Assembly (NCBI RefSeq): GCF_000224785.1
Contig: NZ_AGAV01000008.1
Location: 62,001 to 126,000 of the forward strand
Direction: 5' to 3'
Origin: Lentibacillus jeotgali
GTDB taxonomy: Bacteria > Bacillota > Bacilli > Bacillales > Amphibacillaceae
Length of the DNA: 64,000 nucleotides
The notes below the pieces were generated by a model. It did no database searches, had not been told where the DNA came from, and saw only the letters and a list, made by a program, of their open reading frames with translations. The translations under genes and the position numbers were made by a program. Of the stretch, positions 1 through 8,781 are shown one piece after another (position 1 is the stretch's first letter; the number at the start of each line of letters is the position of its first letter).

Positions 1-938
1 GCTGGAAGAGCGGTGGTCATGGCCATCAAACGTACCTGGAGGTTGTGCAAAATTCGTGTAACCCTGGTTTTGTACAAATGGGGACCGATCTAGGCAAGGA
101 AAAGCTGTTCAGTTATATTAACGATTTCGGATTCGGGAAAAAGACAGGCATTGACCTTCGCGGTGAAGGGAACGGAATATTGTTTGAACCAGAAAATATA
201 GGACCTGTTGAGCTGGCAACAACATCTTTCGGGCAGGGCGTATCCGTTACACCTATCCAGCAGGTCATGGCTGTCTCCGCGGCGGTTAATGGCGGTGAAC
301 TCTATAAGCCGTTTATTGCAAAGGAGTGGATCGATCCGCAAACCGGGGAGACAGTGGAAAAGGTGGAGCCGACATTAAAGGAAAATATCATTTCAGAATC
401 TACATCAGAAGAGGTCCGTCATGCACTTGAAAGTGTTGTTGCAGAAGGAACCGGCCGCCCGGCGTATGTTGATGGTTATCGTGTGGGGGGGAAAACCGGT
501 ACAGCCCAGAAAGTCGGACCGGATGGCAATTATTTAAAAAACAATTACATCGTGTCGTTTATGGGATTTGCCCCGGCAGATGATCCGGAAATCGTGGTTT
601 ATGTTGCAGTGGATAATCCGAAAGGTACTGCCCAGTTTGGCGGTGTTGTCTCAGCACCTATCGTCGGGACCATTATCGGAGACAGTTTGCGTGCAATGGG
701 AGTTGAACCGAGAGAAGGCGGCCCGGAGAAAGAATATACATGGCCGGATAAACCAAAAGTTGAGGTTCCGGATTTAATCGGTATGAGCAAAGGTGAATTG
801 ACCGAATATCAGACGAATTTATCAATTGAAACAAGCGGGTCCGGTGAGCATATTATCGATCAAGCCCCAAGCCCCGGAACAAAAATTGAACAAGGCGAAA
901 AAATAAGAATTTATCTCTCTGACAAAAATTCATCGTGA
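1..938 (+). CDS. spoVD: SpoVD, sporulation penicillin-binding protein (5'-truncated by window)
   Basis: C-terminal part of a class B peptidoglycan transpeptidase that makes spore cortex peptidoglycan with SpoVE. The reading frame is open from base 3, so the start and the nucleophile SxxK motif lie upstream. The SxN motif (SCN, bases 54-62) and KTGT motif (bases 492-503) of the transpeptidase are present. One PASTA domain follows at about bases 750-930. A single PASTA fits SpoVD better than the vegetative PBP 2B, which has two. The neighbouring murE and the downstream dcw order agree. What is known: SpoVD acts at the outer forespore membrane under sigma-E. Identity is confident; the choice of SpoVD over a PBP 2B paralogue rests on PASTA number and position. 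Confidence 0.9.
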   Translation, partial: WKSGGHGHQTYLEVVQNSCNPGFVQMGTDLGKEKLFSYINDFGFGKKTGIDLRGEGNGILFEPENIGPVELATTSFGQGVSVTPIQQVMAVSAAVNGGELYKPFIAKEWIDPQTGETVEKVEPTLKENIISESTSEEVRHALESVVAEGTGRPAYVDGYRVGGKTGTAQKVGPDGNYLKNNYIVSFMGFAPADDPEIVVYVAVDNPKGTAQFGGVVSAPIVGTIIGDSLRAMGVEPREGGPEKEYTWPDKPKVEVPDLIGMSKGELTEYQTNLSIETSGSGEHIIDQAPSPGTKIEQGEKIRIYLSDKNSS

Positions 939-971
939 ACAGGCTAAATTTTTGCTATAATGTAAAAGGCT

Positions 972-1087
972 CAACTGTTAAGATAAAGTCGAGGTGCCAG
1001 GAGCCGGTTTTTAGCCGGCTCTATGGCTATTAAACATGGCAAAAGCTTTCGCTGTTAAAGGTTGGCGATAAGCCAAGTTTTCTAATA
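972..1087 (+). repeat. Tandem-hairpin intergenic repeat, copy 1 (degenerate)
   Basis: Gap between spoVD and murE. It starts with a decayed GTTAAGA-type arm, contains a hairpin at 1001-1021 (7 bp stem GAGCCGG/CCGGCTC) without a T-run, and ends with a TTGGC-ataa-GCCAA type hairpin followed by TTTTCTAAT. The same end block recurs at 7745-7842 and 8679-8766. It may act as an RNA structure or weak terminator; the function is unknown. Confidence 0.55.
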
Positions 1088-1090
1088 GAG

Positions 1091-1138
1091 GTTGTTCAAA
1101 AAGTCCGGTAACAATTTTATCCTCCTTTTTGAACACGC
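1091..1138 (+). repeat. Short copy of a GTTGTTCAAA...TTTGAACAC palindromic repeat
   Basis: The ends GTTGTTCAAAAAG and CTTTTTGAACACGC are inverted repeats able to form a stem. A full copy of about 152 bp is at 44556-44707 and a half copy at 56581-56604. This copy looks like an internal deletion derivative, since both ends are kept and the middle is nearly gone. Confidence 0.7.
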
Positions 1139-1182
1139 ACTAATCGTATTAGATATTACATTGCAGAATAGGGTGTTTGGAA

Positions 1183-2652
1183 ATGAGATTATCAGAGTTA
1201 TTGACCGTTTTACCATTTTATAATACATCAGCAGCACTTGATAACCTGGAGATAAGCGGTGTTGAGACTGACTCCAGAAAGGTAGCAGAAGGGAATCTGT
1301 TTATTTGTATTCAGGGTTTTACAGTCGATGGCCATGATTTCATCGATCAGGCCGCAAATAATGGTGCACATGCCGTGCTGGCTGAGAAAGAAGTGAATGC
1401 CTCTGTTCCGGTTATCCGGATTGATGATACATCAAAAGCTTTGGCGATGCTTGCGTCAAAGTTTTATGATTATCCAACGCGTCAATTTCCGCTTATTGGC
1501 GTAACCGGCACAAATGGCAAAACAACGATTACCTATCTGCTGGAATCGATCTTTCAGCACTATAAGCGAAAAACGGGTATTATCGGTACCATCCAAATGA
1601 AAATAGGAAACGATGCTTATCCTGTACATAATACGACCCCTGACGCCTTGTATTTACAGAAAACGTTTCATGAGATGAATGAACATGATGTCGATACAGC
1701 TATTATGGAAGTGTCTTCTCATGCGTTGGATATGGGGCGGGTCCATGGCTGTGATTTTGATATCGCCGTATTTACGAATCTATCACAGGATCATTTGGAC
1801 TATCATCCGGATATGAACGATTATTTACATGCAAAAAGTCTTTTGTTTGCACAGTTAGGCAATACCTATAACGAAGGACAAAAAAAGTTTGCAGTTATAA
1901 ATGAGGACGATCCAAACAGTGCTTTTCTGATAAAAAGCACCGCTCAGCATGTTCTTACGTATGGATGTCAGAGCGGAGCACAGGTGAAGGCAGAAGACAT
2001 CAATCTAGACGTAACGAAAACAACCTTTACAATGCACACCCCAATTGGATCTGTCATGATAAACAGCAGCTTGATTGGTAAATTCAACGTTTATAATATG
2101 CTGGCAGCAAGCGCAGCCGCCATAAGTGCAGGTATACCGCTTGAGGTCATTAAGGAAGCACTTGAGGCCATGCAAGGTGTGAGCGGAAGATTTGAACCTG
2201 TCGAGGGGAGCCATGAATTTGCAGCTGTGGTTGACTATGCACATACACCAGATTCACTGGAAAACGTACTGCAAACGATTAAAGGCTTTGCAGAGAATAA
2301 TGTCTATGTCGTGGTTGGCTGCGGCGGTGACCGTGACAAGACAAAACGTCCATTAATGGCATCTGTCGCGCTGCAATATGCTGATCAGGTAATTTTCACT
2401 TCCGATAATCCGCGTACAGAGGATCCGCAGGCAATATTGGATGATATGACAAAAGGACTGAATGAAACGCATTTTTCAGTTATTGAAAATCGAAAAGACG
2501 CTATCTTTCATGCCATAAGTCTTGCTAAAAAGGGCGATATTATTTTAATTGCCGGCAAAGGACACGAGACATACCAGGATATCGGCCGGGCCCGTTATGA
2601 TTTTGATGACCGGGAAGTTGCCAAAGCGGCAATTCAGGCTAAGGAGAATTAA
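1183..2652 (+). CDS. murE: UDP-MurNAc-L-Ala-D-Glu:meso-diaminopimelate ligase MurE
   Basis: Cytoplasmic ATP-dependent ligase that adds meso-DAP to the peptidoglycan precursor. The Mur ligase P-loop TGTNGKTT lies at about residues 108-115. The substrate motif DNPR at about residues 408-411 marks a DAP rather than lysine enzyme. Length is 489 aa, normal for the family. I chose the ATG at 1183 because AGGGTG lies 7 bases before it; an in-frame TTG at 1177 is too close to that site. It is followed after 2 bases by murF, so the two are surely cotranscribed. Confidence 0.95.
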   Translation: MRLSELLTVLPFYNTSAALDNLEISGVETDSRKVAEGNLFICIQGFTVDGHDFIDQAANNGAHAVLAEKEVNASVPVIRIDDTSKALAMLASKFYDYPTRQFPLIGVTGTNGKTTITYLLESIFQHYKRKTGIIGTIQMKIGNDAYPVHNTTPDALYLQKTFHEMNEHDVDTAIMEVSSHALDMGRVHGCDFDIAVFTNLSQDHLDYHPDMNDYLHAKSLLFAQLGNTYNEGQKKFAVINEDDPNSAFLIKSTAQHVLTYGCQSGAQVKAEDINLDVTKTTFTMHTPIGSVMINSSLIGKFNVYNMLAASAAAISAGIPLEVIKEALEAMQGVSGRFEPVEGSHEFAAVVDYAHTPDSLENVLQTIKGFAENNVYVVVGCGGDRDKTKRPLMASVALQYADQVIFTSDNPRTEDPQAILDDMTKGLNETHFSVIENRKDAIFHAISLAKKGDIILIAGKGHETYQDIGRARYDFDDREVAKAAIQAKEN

Positions 2653-2654
2653 CG

Positions 2655-4025
2655 ATGCTGTTTACAACGAAATGGCTTACAACCGTATTTTCAGATTACA
2701 AGGGTGCAGCAGTGGATGAGGTTGAAATTGTAGAGGTGACAACAGACAGCCGCAGGAAATTGAAAAAATCATTGTTTATTCCATTAGCCGGTGAAAATTT
2801 TGACGGCCATCATTACATGAAAGATGCCTTTGACCAGGGAGCTGCAGCTGCTCTATGGGATAAACATAAGGCGCTGCCGGAATCCTTGCCAGCCGATTTC
2901 CCGGTGTTTTTTGTTAATGATACGCTGACTGCGATGCAAGAACTGGCAAAGGCTTACCGAAAAAAAGTGAATCCGGTTGTCATTGGCGTAACAGGTTCGA
3001 ATGGCAAGACGACAACCAAGGATATTATTGCTTCAGTCGTAGGGTCATCATATAAAACGCATCATACAGAAGGTAATTTAAACAATCAAGTCGGCCTTCC
3101 GCTCACTATTTTATCGATGCCTCTTGATACAGAAGCATTGGTCGTGGAAATGGGCATGAATCATTTTGGTGAAATTGAAACACTGACAAAGATAGCGCAG
3201 CCTAATTATGCCGTCATAACAAATATTGGTGAATCCCACATTGAATTCTTGGGTTCAAGGGAAGGAATTGCCAGAGCAAAACTTGAAATCATTAAAGGAA
3301 CGACAAAGGACGGTTATTTATTGATTGATGGCGACGAACCATTATTAAGGCAGGTTCATCAGCGCGAACATGTCATTAAATGCGGCTATCATACTAATAA
3401 TGATGTCACCATCAGAAACATAAATATTACGCGGCAGTCGACTCAATTTGAACTCTCTGATGGCGGAAGTTATACGATTCCATTACTTGGAAGCCATCAT
3501 GCACTGAATGCATCGTTTGCCATAACGATCGGCAGGCTGCTAAATATAGCAACGGATAATGTGAAACAGGCATTAACAGGGCTGGAACTGACATCAATGC
3601 GATTTGAACTTATGAATGGTAAAAATGGTTCATCCATTATCAATGACGCTTATAATGCTTCCCCAACGTCCATGAAGGCAAGTATAAACGCTGTAAAACA
3701 TTTGGATGGATTCCATCAGAAGGTACTCGTTTTAGGTGATGTGTTTGAGCTTGGTCAAAACTCAAAACCGCTTCACCGCTCGGTTGCCGACAGTATTGAT
3801 GAATCGATGTCAGCTGTTTTAACATTTGGAGAAGATGCAGACGAAATATCGTCAGCTGTTTATAAACAGCATCCTGCAATTGACAGCCGTCATTTTACAT
3901 CAAAGGAAGCGCTTATGAATGCTCTCAATGAGTATATCTCCGAGGGGACATTAATTTTATTTAAAGCGTCACGTGGCATGCAATTTGAATCATTTATCAA
4001 GCAAGTTATTGATCCATCGCATTAA
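2655..4025 (+). CDS. murF: UDP-MurNAc-tripeptide:D-Ala-D-Ala ligase MurF
   Basis: Adds D-Ala-D-Ala to the UDP-MurNAc tripeptide, the last cytoplasmic step of the stem peptide. The three-domain Mur ligase has [13 protein letters not shown] at about residues 110-122. Length is 456 aa. AAGGAG lies 9 bases before the ATG and overlaps the end of murE. In B. subtilis murF is elsewhere beside ddl; here it sits between murE and mraY as in most bacteria, so the local cluster differs from the Bacillus model. Confidence 0.95.
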   Translation: MLFTTKWLTTVFSDYKGAAVDEVEIVEVTTDSRRKLKKSLFIPLAGENFDGHHYMKDAFDQGAAAALWDKHKALPESLPADFPVFFVNDTLTAMQELAKAYRKKVNPVVIGVTGSNGKTTTKDIIASVVGSSYKTHHTEGNLNNQVGLPLTILSMPLDTEALVVEMGMNHFGEIETLTKIAQPNYAVITNIGESHIEFLGSREGIARAKLEIIKGTTKDGYLLIDGDEPLLRQVHQREHVIKCGYHTNNDVTIRNINITRQSTQFELSDGGSYTIPLLGSHHALNASFAITIGRLLNIATDNVKQALTGLELTSMRFELMNGKNGSSIINDAYNASPTSMKASINAVKHLDGFHQKVLVLGDVFELGQNSKPLHRSVADSIDESMSAVLTFGEDADEISSAVYKQHPAIDSRHFTSKEALMNALNEYISEGTLILFKASRGMQFESFIKQVIDPSH

Positions 4026-4058
4026 ACATGGACGGTTGCTGCAAGAGGAGGAGAAACA

Positions 4059-5045
4059 GTGAATATGTACGTATTAATCATGACAATCGCAATAGCATTT
4101 TTGATCACCGTCCTCTCATCACCAATTTTTATTCCTTTTTTACGGCGTTTGAAGTTTGGGCAAAGCATCAGGGACGAAGGTCCGAAATCACATATTAAGA
4201 AGACGGGGACCCCGACCATGGGCGGTATTATGATTGTCATCAGTGTTGTTGCAACTGCAATTATTATGGTGAGCAAATACAGTGCCGGGTCAATCGGCTA
4301 TGAGTTATGGCTGCTTATTTTTGTGATGGTCGGCTACGGATTGCTGGGTTTTATGGATGACTTTATTAAGGTGGCCATGAAGCGGAATCTCGGACTGACA
4401 TCGAAACAAAAGATGGCAGGTCAATTGGTTATTGCGTTTATTTTTTATTTTATTTTACACTATAACGATTATGCCACCTACATTCAAATTCCGGGTACGT
4501 CCATCCAATGGGAACTCGGCTGGGGGTATGCGTTGCTGACTGTATTTATGCTGGTTGGTGCATCCAATGCCGTGAACTTAACGGATGGATTGGATGGCCT
4601 GCTCGCCGGTACTGCAGCCATAGCATTTGGTGCTTTTGGCATTTTGGCATGGTACGGTTTCCCACAGAATGAGATAGCCATCTTTTCATTAGCAACGGTC
4701 GGTGCACTGCTGGGGTTTCTCGTCTTCAATGCCCATCCGGCCAAGGTGTTCATGGGTGACACAGGCTCACTGGCATTAGGCGGGAGTCTTGCCGCTATAG
4801 CTATTTTGACAAAGCTGGAGATTATTCTGGTTATTATCGGCGGTGTTTTTGTCATTGAGACGCTTTCGGTCATCATTCAGGTTATATCGTATAAGACAAC
4901 CGGCAAAAGAATATTTAAAATGAGCCCGCTTCATCATCATTATGAGCTGCTTGGGTGGTCTGAATGGCGTGTTGTGACCACGTTTTGGCTTATAGGTCTG
5001 GTGTTTGCGGCGCTAGGCGTTTATATCGAGGTGTGGATAGCTTGA
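4059..5045 (+). CDS. mraY: Phospho-MurNAc-pentapeptide transferase MraY
   Basis: Integral membrane enzyme that moves phospho-MurNAc-pentapeptide to undecaprenyl phosphate, giving lipid I. About ten hydrophobic segments are visible. Family motifs present are GPKSH near the N-terminus, [16 protein letters not shown] and MGDTGS, plus the HHHYE block near the C-terminus. Length is 328 aa. The GTG start follows AAGAGGAGG; an in-frame ATG six bases later is the alternative. The stop overlaps the murD start by 4 bases. Confidence 0.96.
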   Translation: MNMYVLIMTIAIAFLITVLSSPIFIPFLRRLKFGQSIRDEGPKSHIKKTGTPTMGGIMIVISVVATAIIMVSKYSAGSIGYELWLLIFVMVGYGLLGFMDDFIKVAMKRNLGLTSKQKMAGQLVIAFIFYFILHYNDYATYIQIPGTSIQWELGWGYALLTVFMLVGASNAVNLTDGLDGLLAGTAAIAFGAFGILAWYGFPQNEIAIFSLATVGALLGFLVFNAHPAKVFMGDTGSLALGGSLAAIAILTKLEIILVIIGGVFVIETLSVIIQVISYKTTGKRIFKMSPLHHHYELLGWSEWRVVTTFWLIGLVFAALGVYIEVWIA

Positions 5046-6391
5046 AAAAATTAACAAACTTTCCTTATGATCATGTACTTGTACTGGGTCTGGCAAAAAG
5101 CGGTACAGCTGCAGCCAGATTGCTGCTGCAAAGCGGAAAAAAAGTTCGTGTGAATGATAAAAATGCCAGTGATAGTGATGCAGCTGTTGATGAATTAACA
5201 GCACTGGGTGCTGAAGTGATCACTGGTTCCCATCCGCTGTCTGTATTGCATGGAATGGAAATCATCGTTAAAAATCCGGGTATTCCGTATGATAAACCTC
5301 TTTTGCAAGAGGCGGAAAAGCGTGGTATTCCGATTATTACTGAGATAGAACTCGCCGGCAATCTATCGGAGACAGCCATGATCGGGATAACCGGTTCCAA
5401 TGGCAAAACGACGACAACAACTCTCACAGCCGAAATGTTGAAGGCCAGTGAACAGGGAGCACGGATCGCCGGTAATATCGGGCATGTTGCTACAGAGGTT
5501 GCTCAATCATTGAAAAAAGACGAAAAAATGGTCCTGGAGCTATCCTCATTTCAACTGATGGGTGTTAAAGCATTTAAACCGAAAATTGCTGTACTGTTAA
5601 ATATTTTCGAGGCACATCTTGATTACCATAAAACGTTTGAGAACTATAAAAACGCCAAGTGCAATATATTTGCTAACCAGACAGCTGATGATTACCTCAT
5701 CTATAACGCGGATGATCCGACTGTGGCAGAAGCTGCTGCATCTGCAAAATCGGTCAAAATACCATTTTCAATGAAAATTCAGCTGAACAATGGTGCGTGG
5801 GCAGATGACAACAGTCTTTACTTTAAAAACGAAAAACTGATTGATAAAGAGGAAATTGTGCTGACAGGCGACCATAATCTGGAAAATATTCTTGCGGCCA
5901 TCAGTGCCGCAAAGCTGAGCGGTGCCACAAATGAAGGGATTCATAGTGTATTGACGTCTTTTTCAGGGGTCAGGCACCGGCTCCAATTTGTAGGCAATTT
6001 TCACGATCGTCTGTTTTACAATGATTCTAAAGCAACAAACATGCTTGCAGCCCAAAAGGCATTATCCGCATTCAATGAGTCTGTTATCCTGATTGCAGGT
6101 GGTCTTGACCGCGGCAATGAGTTTGATGATTTGAAACCTTATTTGAAGAATGTGAAAGGTGTTGTCCTGATCGGAGAGACACAGGGTAAACTGAAGCGCA
6201 CAGCACTTGAAGCAGGTGTGCCTGCCATAAAAATGGCCGGTGATATGAATGACGCTGTTAGCCAAGCGTATCGAATGTCTGGACATAAGGATGTTATATT
6301 ACTGTCTCCTGCCTGTGCCAGCTGGGATCAATACCGAACATTTGAAGAACGAGGTGACATGTTTATACAAGCCGTGCATACACTATTGTAG
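5042..6391 (+). CDS. murD: UDP-MurNAc-L-alanine:D-glutamate ligase MurD
   Basis: Cytoplasmic ligase adding D-glutamate to UDP-MurNAc-L-Ala. The N-terminal Rossmann motif (LVLGLAKSG) and the P-loop TGSNGKTTT at about residues 117-125 are clear. Length is 449 aa, like B. subtilis MurD (451). The start is TTG, overlapping the mraY stop (TTGA), with GAGGTG 8 bases ahead. Longer reading frames starting inside mraY are not supported because the family begins right here. Its 3' end also carries a candidate sigma-E promoter for spoVE. Confidence 0.94.
   Translation: MKKLTNFPYDHVLVLGLAKSGTAAARLLLQSGKKVRVNDKNASDSDAAVDELTALGAEVITGSHPLSVLHGMEIIVKNPGIPYDKPLLQEAEKRGIPIITEIELAGNLSETAMIGITGSNGKTTTTTLTAEMLKASEQGARIAGNIGHVATEVAQSLKKDEKMVLELSSFQLMGVKAFKPKIAVLLNIFEAHLDYHKTFENYKNAKCNIFANQTADDYLIYNADDPTVAEAAASAKSVKIPFSMKIQLNNGAWADDNSLYFKNEKLIDKEEIVLTGDHNLENILAAISAAKLSGATNEGIHSVLTSFSGVRHRLQFVGNFHDRLFYNDSKATNMLAAQKALSAFNESVILIAGGLDRGNEFDDLKPYLKNVKGVVLIGETQGKLKRTALEAGVPAIKMAGDMNDAVSQAYRMSGHKDVILLSPACASWDQYRTFEERGDMFIQAVHTLL
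6357..6384 (+). promoter_or_regulatory. Candidate sigma-E promoter for spoVE
   Basis: Inside the 3' end of murD: -10 CATACACT (6377-6384) fits the sigma-E consensus CATACAnT. A -35 like ACATGTT lies 13 bases upstream. B. subtilis spoVE is known to have sigma-E promoters in this place. The -35 match is only fair. Confidence 0.45.
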
Positions 6392-6474
6392 GGGCTTGTC
6401 TGCTGCAATAATGTATGCCTTGCTGCAACAGTAGTGCTGCAGGTGAACATCACGTATGATCATTGTGAATAAAA

Positions 6475-6513
6475 GCCCCTATTCCAACGAATCTGGAAAA
6501 GGGGTGTTTTTTT
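6475..6513 (+). promoter_or_regulatory. Terminator-like hairpin masking the spoVE ribosome site
   Basis: Left arm 6476-6486 (CCCCTATTCCA) pairs with right arm 6494-6504 (TGGAAAAGGGG) in 10 of 11 positions, loop 7 bases. Seven T residues (6507-6513) follow. The right arm includes the AAGGGG ribosome site of spoVE and the T-run enters the TTG start. It could stop transcription, block translation, or both. Confidence 0.6.
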
Positions 6514-7624
6514 GTTTCGAAAATCGTCTGAAACCCGCTATAAACCGGACTACACTCTATTGGCTGTTATATTGCTGCTGCTGGTAATCGGCGCCGTAAT
6601 GGTTTACAGCTCGTCATATGTCTGGGCAGAGTATAAGTATGCGGACCAATTTTTTTTCCTTAAACGCCAACTGTTGTTTTGTGGCATCGGGGTTGTTGGA
6701 ATGTTCTTTTTTATGGTTATCCCGTACAGCACATGGAAACAATATAGCAAAATTATTTTGTTTAGTTGTTTTGTACTATTGCTGGCTGTACTGATTCCGG
6801 GAGTCGGGATGGTACGCGGCGGGGCCCAAAGCTGGATTGGCATTGGTGCATTCAGTGTCCAGCCATCCGAATTTATGAAACTTGGTTTAATTATTTTCCT
6901 GGCCGTATATCTTTCTGTCAAGCAAAAGTATATCACGTCTTTTAAAAAAGGCTTCATCCCGTCGCTCCTTCTGGTATTTTCAGCATTTGGACTTATCATG
7001 CTGCAGCCTGACCTGGGCACCGGTGTTGTACTCGTAGGCACGTGTATGGTGATGATTTATATTGCCGGGGCCAGATTATTGCATTTTTTCGGACTTGCTG
7101 CGGTAGGCTTTGTCGCGTTTCTGCTGCTAATATTGTCAGCACCCTATCGTATTAGCCGAATAACCGCATTCATCAATCCGTGGGAGGACCCATTAGGAGA
7201 TGGTTTCCAGATTATCCAGTCATTATATGCCATCGGCCCGGGTGGTTTGATGGGGCTTGGATTGGGCGAAAGCATTCAAAAATATTTTTATTTGCCTGAA
7301 CCGCAAAACGACTTTATTTTTGCCATCATTGGCGAGGAACTTGGATTTCTAGGCGGTACCTTTGTGATTGGGTTGTTTGCATTGCTGTTTTGGCGCGGTG
7401 TAAAAGCGGCACTCGAGGCACCGGATGCTTACGGGCGTTTTTTGGCGCTTGGAATCGTATCCATGCTGACTATTCAGGTCATGATCAATATAAGTGTCGT
7501 AATCGGTTTGATTCCTGTTACAGGCATAACCCTTCCATTCTTAAGCTATGGCGGTTCGTCATTAACGTTAACGCTTTGTTCGGCAGGAATCTTACTGAAC
7601 ATCAGCAGGTATTCAAAAATTTAA
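6512..7624 (+). CDS. spoVE: SpoVE, SEDS-family glycosyltransferase of spore cortex
   Basis: Polytopic membrane protein of the FtsW/RodA/SpoVE family, the peptidoglycan polymerase partner of SpoVD. It has about ten membrane segments, the IGIGAFSVQPSEFMK block, the PDLGTG motif and NPWEDPLGDGFQIIQS. The C-terminal ITLPFLSYGGSS is typical. Length is 370 aa and it aligns end to end with B. subtilis SpoVE (366 aa). The start is TTG with AAAAGGGG 7 bases ahead; any later start would remove the first membrane helix. That ribosome site is buried in a stable hairpin. Since murD-spoVE is the usual order, this copy is spoVE rather than vegetative ftsW. Confidence 0.9.
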   Translation: MFRKSSETRYKPDYTLLAVILLLLVIGAVMVYSSSYVWAEYKYADQFFFLKRQLLFCGIGVVGMFFFMVIPYSTWKQYSKIILFSCFVLLLAVLIPGVGMVRGGAQSWIGIGAFSVQPSEFMKLGLIIFLAVYLSVKQKYITSFKKGFIPSLLLVFSAFGLIMLQPDLGTGVVLVGTCMVMIYIAGARLLHFFGLAAVGFVAFLLLILSAPYRISRITAFINPWEDPLGDGFQIIQSLYAIGPGGLMGLGLGESIQKYFYLPEPQNDFIFAIIGEELGFLGGTFVIGLFALLFWRGVKAALEAPDAYGRFLALGIVSMLTIQVMINISVVIGLIPVTGITLPFLSYGGSSLTLTLCSAGILLNISRYSKI

Positions 7625-7686
7625 TGGACTGTGGGTAAAAATTTTAGAATATGGGACAAGTTTACTACGTATTCATACGAAATGTG

Positions 7687-7695
7687 TGATATAAT
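7687..7695 (+). promoter_or_regulatory. Extended -10 promoter element
   Basis: TGATATAAT is a perfect extended -10 (TGnTATAAT). No good -35 stands 16-18 bases upstream. A start near 7702 would run straight into the hairpin at 7713-7745, so it may give a short RNA or an attenuated divIB transcript. Confidence 0.4.
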
Positions 7696-7712
7696 CCAAA
7701 TAACAGTCGGAG

Positions 7713-7745
7713 AAACGGCATTGAAAGGTGCCGTTTTCTTCTTGT
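7713..7745 (+). terminator. Intrinsic terminator after spoVE
   Basis: Stem AAACGGCA/TGCCGTTT (8 bp, loop about 8) followed by TCTTCTTGT. The T-run is interrupted, so it may be leaky. Confidence 0.6.
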
Positions 7746-7842
7746 CAGTTAAGAAAGGATGACTACTTTCTTACTGCATAAGTGCTGGGCTTCGCCATTG
7801 GATTTCGGCGATGAGCCAGGTTTTCCATGCACTTTCTAATGT
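7745..7842 (+). repeat. Tandem-hairpin intergenic repeat, copy 2
   Basis: Starts with GTTAAGAAAGGAT, answered by a partly matching TTTCTTACTGC arm. Then comes a block with GCTTCGCCATTGG and GGCGATGAGCCAGG, ending in TTTTCC...TTTCTAATG. It matches 8679-8766 and the end of 972-1087. A reading frame beginning inside it at 7811 only extends divIB artificially. Confidence 0.65.
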
Positions 7843-7864
7843 TAGGGTAAGGGAAGAAATAGAA

Positions 7865-8665
7865 ATGGGGAAAAAGAATGTAGTTTCAATTGAAGAACGT
7901 ATACCAACGTTGAAACAGGAACGTAAAAAGAAGGCAAATCGCCGTCTCATATTTTACCTTTCTATTTTTTTCTTTTTAATTTCCATAATTGTTTATCTTC
8001 AGTCTCCATTGAGTGATGTGAGAACAATTGCGGTTTCAGGAAATTCATTTGTATCGGATGAAAGGGTAATTGAGCAAAGCGGTATTGCCAAAGGCGAGAA
8101 TTTATGGACGATAAACGAAACGCAGGCAAGCCGGTCCATAAAAGAAAATCCGGTTATTCAAAATGCCGATGTAAATGCAAAGCTTCCATGGACAGTCGAC
8201 ATAAGTATTACTGAATTCAATCACGTTGGCTATGTGGCGCAAAATGAAAGCTATTTTCCGATATTGGGAAGCGGTGATGTTCTGAAAGATATGGAACAGC
8301 AGACAGCAGACGGGAATGCACCATTGCTGATCGGTTTTTCAGATGATGATTACTTAAAGGAAATGACGCAGGAACTGAAAAATTTGCCGGAAAGTATTTT
8401 GAAACTGATATCGGAAATCCACTGGCAGCCGACTGATGATAACGAGCGTAAAATCAAGCTGTATATGAATGATGGCTATATTGTTGACGGCACCATCAGG
8501 GATTTTGCCGATAATATGAGTGTTTACCCATCAATCGTTTCACAGCTGGATCCGGAGAGCAAAGGGATTATACATATTGGCGCCGGTGCCTATTTTGAGC
8601 CGTTTACAACGCCGGACGAGGAAAGCTCTGACGAAGAAGAATCCGGCAGCGGAAATGACGGATAG
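7865..8665 (+). CDS. divIB: Cell division protein DivIB (FtsQ)
   Basis: Bitopic membrane protein of the divisome that forms a complex with DivIC and FtsL. Short basic cytoplasmic tail, one membrane segment at about residues 28-47, then the POTRA domain (VRTIAVSGNSF) and the FtsQ beta domain; acidic C-terminal tail rich in Glu and Asp. Length is 266 aa. The ATG at 7865 follows AAGGGA and begins with the conserved VVSIEERIP; upstream in-frame ATG 7811 lies in repeat DNA without homology. In Bacillus murG and murB usually precede this gene but do not here. Confidence 0.9.
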   Translation: MGKKNVVSIEERIPTLKQERKKKANRRLIFYLSIFFFLISIIVYLQSPLSDVRTIAVSGNSFVSDERVIEQSGIAKGENLWTINETQASRSIKENPVIQNADVNAKLPWTVDISITEFNHVGYVAQNESYFPILGSGDVLKDMEQQTADGNAPLLIGFSDDDYLKEMTQELKNLPESILKLISEIHWQPTDDNERKIKLYMNDGYIVDGTIRDFADNMSVYPSIVSQLDPESKGIIHIGAGAYFEPFTTPDEESSDEEESGSGNDG

Positions 8666-8678
8666 CTAATTTTATTGA

Positions 8679-8766
8679 CAGTTAAGAAAGGATAAATCCT
8701 TTCTTACTGCATAAGAACAACTTAGACGTTTGCCATACCTTGGCAATAAGCCAAGTTTTTCTAAAT
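8679..8766 (+). repeat. Tandem-hairpin intergenic repeat, copy 3 (best preserved)
   Basis: Two hairpins in a row: AAGAAAGGAT-aa-ATCCTTTCTT (perfect 10 bp), then CTTGGC-aataa-GCCAAG followed by TTTTTCT. The second looks like a terminator after divIB. Relatives are at 972-1087 and 7745-7842; a half copy of the second hairpin is at 55929-55962. Confidence 0.7.
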
Positions 8767-8781
8767 AAAATCACGAAATTA

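Larger units (their letters stand above)
7625..7864 (+). other. Intergenic gap spoVE-divIB, position of murG/murB in Bacillus
   Basis: Holds only a promoter-like element, a terminator and a repeat (listed separately). There is no coding remnant of murG or murB that I can recognise in any frame. Confidence 0.7.

Noticed and set aside
1001-1021. Terminator of spoVD at the GAGCCGG hairpin
   Set aside because: No T-run follows the stem; treated as part of the repeat.
4964-5041. N-terminal extension of MurD starting inside mraY
   Set aside because: The extension is mraY sequence in another frame; the family begins at TTG 5042 with a proper ribosome site.
7811-7864. 18-codon extension of DivIB
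   Set aside because: It is encoded by the tandem-hairpin repeat and has no ribosome site; homology starts at 7865.
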